In this document: piece after piece, positions 62,059-64,000 of the stretch
Numbering within the stretch: position 1 is the first letter of the stretch
Layout of the letters: every line of letters begins with the position of its first letter
Assembly: GCF_900163865.1 (NCBI RefSeq)
Contig: NZ_FUKU01000042.1
Coordinates: forward strand, 31,738 to 95,737
Direction of reading: 5' to 3'
DNA length: 64,000 nucleotides
DNA from: Sphingobacterium sp. JB170
GTDB taxonomy: Bacteria; Bacteroidota; Bacteroidia; Sphingobacteriales; Sphingobacteriaceae
Translations under genes and position numbers: made by a program
The notes under the pieces: generated by a model
What the model was told of the DNA's origin: nothing
Seen by the model: the letters and a program-made list of their open reading frames with translations, nothing else
The model's database searches: none

Positions 62059-63516
62059 ATGACCGAAGAAACAACAAACAAACAGGAAATGCCCGAACAA
62101 CTATCGGACATATTATTGGTGCTGGATAAAGATAAAATGAAAATCCAAGCAGTAAAGAGCATTGACAAAAACGGGAAAATGGAAACTGTTGACCCCACAA
62201 AAAAGAACCAAAATCAGTTTATGCGTGTGGACAAGCACGGCGATTTCTTTTCAAATTTCTTCTCCAACTTTATCAGCCAACTGAAAAACCCGACCAACTT
62301 TTCATTTTTCAAAGTACCCGAACCTATCGCCGTAGAAAAGGCAAAGGAAATGCAGAAACAAGTTGACAAGCCTACACCGGAGGGCGAAAAAGTGATGAAA
62401 GAACACGAAATAAAAACCGACACACAAGAGAATAATAAACAAGAAAATAAAAATGATATGGCAACAGCACAAACAACACCGGAAACAAGCGAATACCGCT
62501 ATAAGCCGGAGCAGATTGATTGGGACACAATGAAAAATCTCGGATTGAGCAAGGAATACCTCGAAAAAAGAAACCTGCTCGACCCTTTGTTACGAGGTTT
62601 TAAAACCAACGAACTTGTACCAGTAGGCATTAACCTTGGAGGTTCTATCCTCCGCACAGATGCCCGTCTGTCTTTACAGCAGGGCGAAGGCGGAAATGTT
62701 ATCGTGGCAATACACGGTATCAAAAAAGAACCTAATCTGCACTTTGAGTTCTTCGGACATAAGTTTACGGATGAAGACAAGAAAAACCTGCTCGAAACAG
62801 GCAATATGGGGCGTGTGGTTAATCTAATCAATTCTAAAACAGGAGAACTGATGCCATCCATTATCAGTGTGGACCGGCTGACCAATGAGCTTATTGCACT
62901 AAAGACAGATTTCATAAAAATTCCTGACGAAATTAAGGGCGTAAAGCTGAATGAAAAGCAAAAGCAAACCTTAATGGAGGGTAAGCCGCTTCAGTTAGAC
63001 GGAATGATTTCTAAAAAGGGAACTGAATTTTCGGCAACCGTACAGTTCAATGCAGACAAGCGCTATGTTGAATTTATGTTTGACAGAAGCAACTCTAATC
63101 AGCAAGCACAAAGCAGGGGGCAGAATAACCAACAAAGTCAGCCGCAGGAAGCTCCAAGAACATTCAGAGGTAAGGAACTGACAGATGAGCAACATAAGGA
63201 TTTTAAAGCCGGACAAACCGTCTATATTGACGGATTGAGGGATAAAAAAGGGCAGCCATATCAGGGTTACATCACTTTCAATAGAGAAACCGGAAAAACC
63301 AATTTTGAATTTCCTAATAAATATAAGGAAAGGGTTAAACCCACCGAAGCTCATAAAACGCAAACTGCCGTCAATTCGGAGGGCAAGACCAACGAAGCGA
63401 CCAAAAACATCAAAGAGCCTTTGAAGTCGGAGCAACAAAGACCGAAAAACAAACAGCAGCAGGAACAACAGGAAAAGCTCAAAGCTCCTGCAAAGTCCAA
63501 AGGCAGAAAAATGTAG
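62059..63516 (+). CDS. DUF3945-domain protein of the conjugative element (orf3-like)
   Basis: This 485-residue protein has an N-terminal charged region, a DUF4099-like segment (about 150-205, IDWDTMKNLGLSKEYLEKR) and DUF3945-type repeats: GVKLNEKQKQTLMEGKPLQL with GMISKKGTEFSATVQFN, then GKELTDEQHKDFKAGQTVYI with GLRDKKGQPYQGYITFN. It ends in a low-complexity Gln/Lys-rich tail. It occupies the orf3 position between excisionases and topoisomerase. The molecular role is unknown; the repeats resemble DNA-binding or scaffold segments. Confidence 0.88.
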   Translation: MTEETTNKQEMPEQLSDILLVLDKDKMKIQAVKSIDKNGKMETVDPTKKNQNQFMRVDKHGDFFSNFFSNFISQLKNPTNFSFFKVPEPIAVEKAKEMQKQVDKPTPEGEKVMKEHEIKTDTQENNKQENKNDMATAQTTPETSEYRYKPEQIDWDTMKNLGLSKEYLEKRNLLDPLLRGFKTNELVPVGINLGGSILRTDARLSLQQGEGGNVIVAIHGIKKEPNLHFEFFGHKFTDEDKKNLLETGNMGRVVNLINSKTGELMPSIISVDRLTNELIALKTDFIKIPDEIKGVKLNEKQKQTLMEGKPLQLDGMISKKGTEFSATVQFNADKRYVEFMFDRSNSNQQAQSRGQNNQQSQPQEAPRTFRGKELTDEQHKDFKAGQTVYIDGLRDKKGQPYQGYITFNRETGKTNFEFPNKYKERVKPTEAHKTQTAVNSEGKTNEATKNIKEPLKSEQQRPKNKQQQEQQEKLKAPAKSKGRKM

Positions 63517-63522
63517 TAAAGT

Positions 63523-64000
63523 ATGAAAACAATCATTGCAGAAAAACCAAGCGTAGCAAGGGAAATAGCCGGACTTGTGGGAGCATCCGAGAAAAAGGAC
63601 GGCTACCTGACAGGCAACGGCTATTTTGTTACGTGGGCATTCGGACACCTTATCGGGTTGGGAATGCCAGAAGATTATGGAATATCAGGATTTGATAAAT
63701 CAACCTTGCCAATACTGCCCAATCCCTTTTTGCTGACCGTTCGGAAAATTAAAAAAGACAAAGGTTATACAGCCGATACAGGTGCATTAAAGCAGCTGAA
63801 AGTTATTGAACAGCTTTTTAACCGTAGCAACAGTATTATAGTGGCTACCGATGCAGGACGTGAAGGCGAACTCATTTTCAGGTACATTTATGAATACCTG
63901 AAATGCAACAAGCCCTTTGAACGCCTTTGGATAAGCTCACTAACAGAAAAAGCCATTAAACAAGGTTTTGATAATCTTAAAGACGGGACAGCATTTGACG
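63523..64000 (+). CDS. topB: Type IA DNA topoisomerase (TopB/Exc-like), 5' part
   Basis: A frame from the ATG at 63523 runs off the window (about 159 residues seen). It opens MKTIIAEKPSVAREIAGLVG, the TOPRIM glutamate segment, then VATDAGREGELIFRYIYEYL, the TOPRIM DxD/Glu signature of topoisomerase III. In CTnDOT the equivalent Exc protein is a functional topoisomerase III encoded in the excision operon. The catalytic tyrosine lies beyond the window. Confidence 0.9.
   Translation, partial: MKTIIAEKPSVAREIAGLVGASEKKDGYLTGNGYFVTWAFGHLIGLGMPEDYGISGFDKSTLPILPNPFLLTVRKIKKDKGYTADTGALKQLKVIEQLFNRSNSIIVATDAGREGELIFRYIYEYLKCNKPFERLWISSLTEKAIKQGFDNLKDGTAFD

Noticed and set aside
1..64000. CRISPR arrays, tRNA or rRNA genes, insertion sequences
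   Set aside because: No regularly spaced repeats, cloverleaf-like sequences or transposase genes were found on reading both strands; a covariance-model scan could still reveal something missed.

Overview
The window looks like a chromosome segment of a Bacteroidota bacterium, most likely of the Sphingobacteriaceae (Sphingobacterium/Pedobacter/Olivibacter relatives). Supporting signs are promoters of the TTTG-N19-TAnnTTTG type, a fused SecDF, ribosomal protein bTHX, a CarboxypepD_reg/TonB-type outer-membrane protein, GH92 mannosidase, DUF1573, TIGR02757, and at the right end an RteC/DUF3945/topoisomerase module typical of Bacteroidetes conjugative transposons. I saw no rRNA, tRNA, CRISPR array or insertion sequence.

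Layout. 1-6.8 kb: an inducible mutagenesis cassette (imuA-imuB-dnaE2) diverging from an S24/LexA-like repressor and a superfamily I helicase, with a palindromic operator in the shared gap. 6.8-9.8 kb: catalase, a small membrane protein and a secreted SMP-30-type lactonase. 9.8-12.5 kb: a DEDDh exonuclease paired with a cNMP/CBS/nucleotidyltransferase sensor protein. 12.5-22 kb: a secreted protein of unknown function with a duplicated module, a predicted short RNA, a sugar-phosphate isomerase, YceI, ornithine aminotransferase, a cold-shock-domain protein and two paralogous Gfo/Idh/MocA oxidoreductases. 21.9-25.3 kb: a copper unit in which an HMA-AraC regulator precedes a CopA-type ATPase. 25.4-35.4 kb, all minus strand: GH92, quinone oxidoreductase, an outer-membrane barrel, ferritin, HPF, XerC and class II aldolase. 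35.8-41.3 kb, plus strand: an Spx/ArsC-like protein, M1 peptidase, a CarboxypepD_reg protein, an amino acid permease and a class A beta-lactamase-like enzyme; the peptidase and permease form a plausible peptide-use group. 41.3-44.5 kb: a sulfur module (split YeeE/YedE, TauE, MBL-rhodanese). 44.7-48.8 kb: kdsA, recQ, kdsD. 48.9-59.8 kb: DUF1573, aminotransferase, bTHX, guaB, secDF, a thioredoxin-like lipoprotein overlapping gapdh and an acetyltransferase, and a TIGR02757 gene.

59.9-64 kb: the left end of an integrative conjugative element. The TIGR02757 gene loses its start codon and first residues at about 59,884, exactly where host-like sequence ends. The element then carries rteC, two excisionase-like HTH genes, a DUF3945 protein and a type IA topoisomerase running off the window. 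This is the order of the CTnDOT excision operon (xis2c-xis2d-orf3-exc), and two identical CCAATTGGC palindromes lie in its promoter region. The most interesting leads are this gene-interrupting boundary with its twin sites, the operator that appears to control the imu cassette, and an orphan promoter-terminator pair at 13.9-14.0 kb that predicts a small RNA of about 70 nt.
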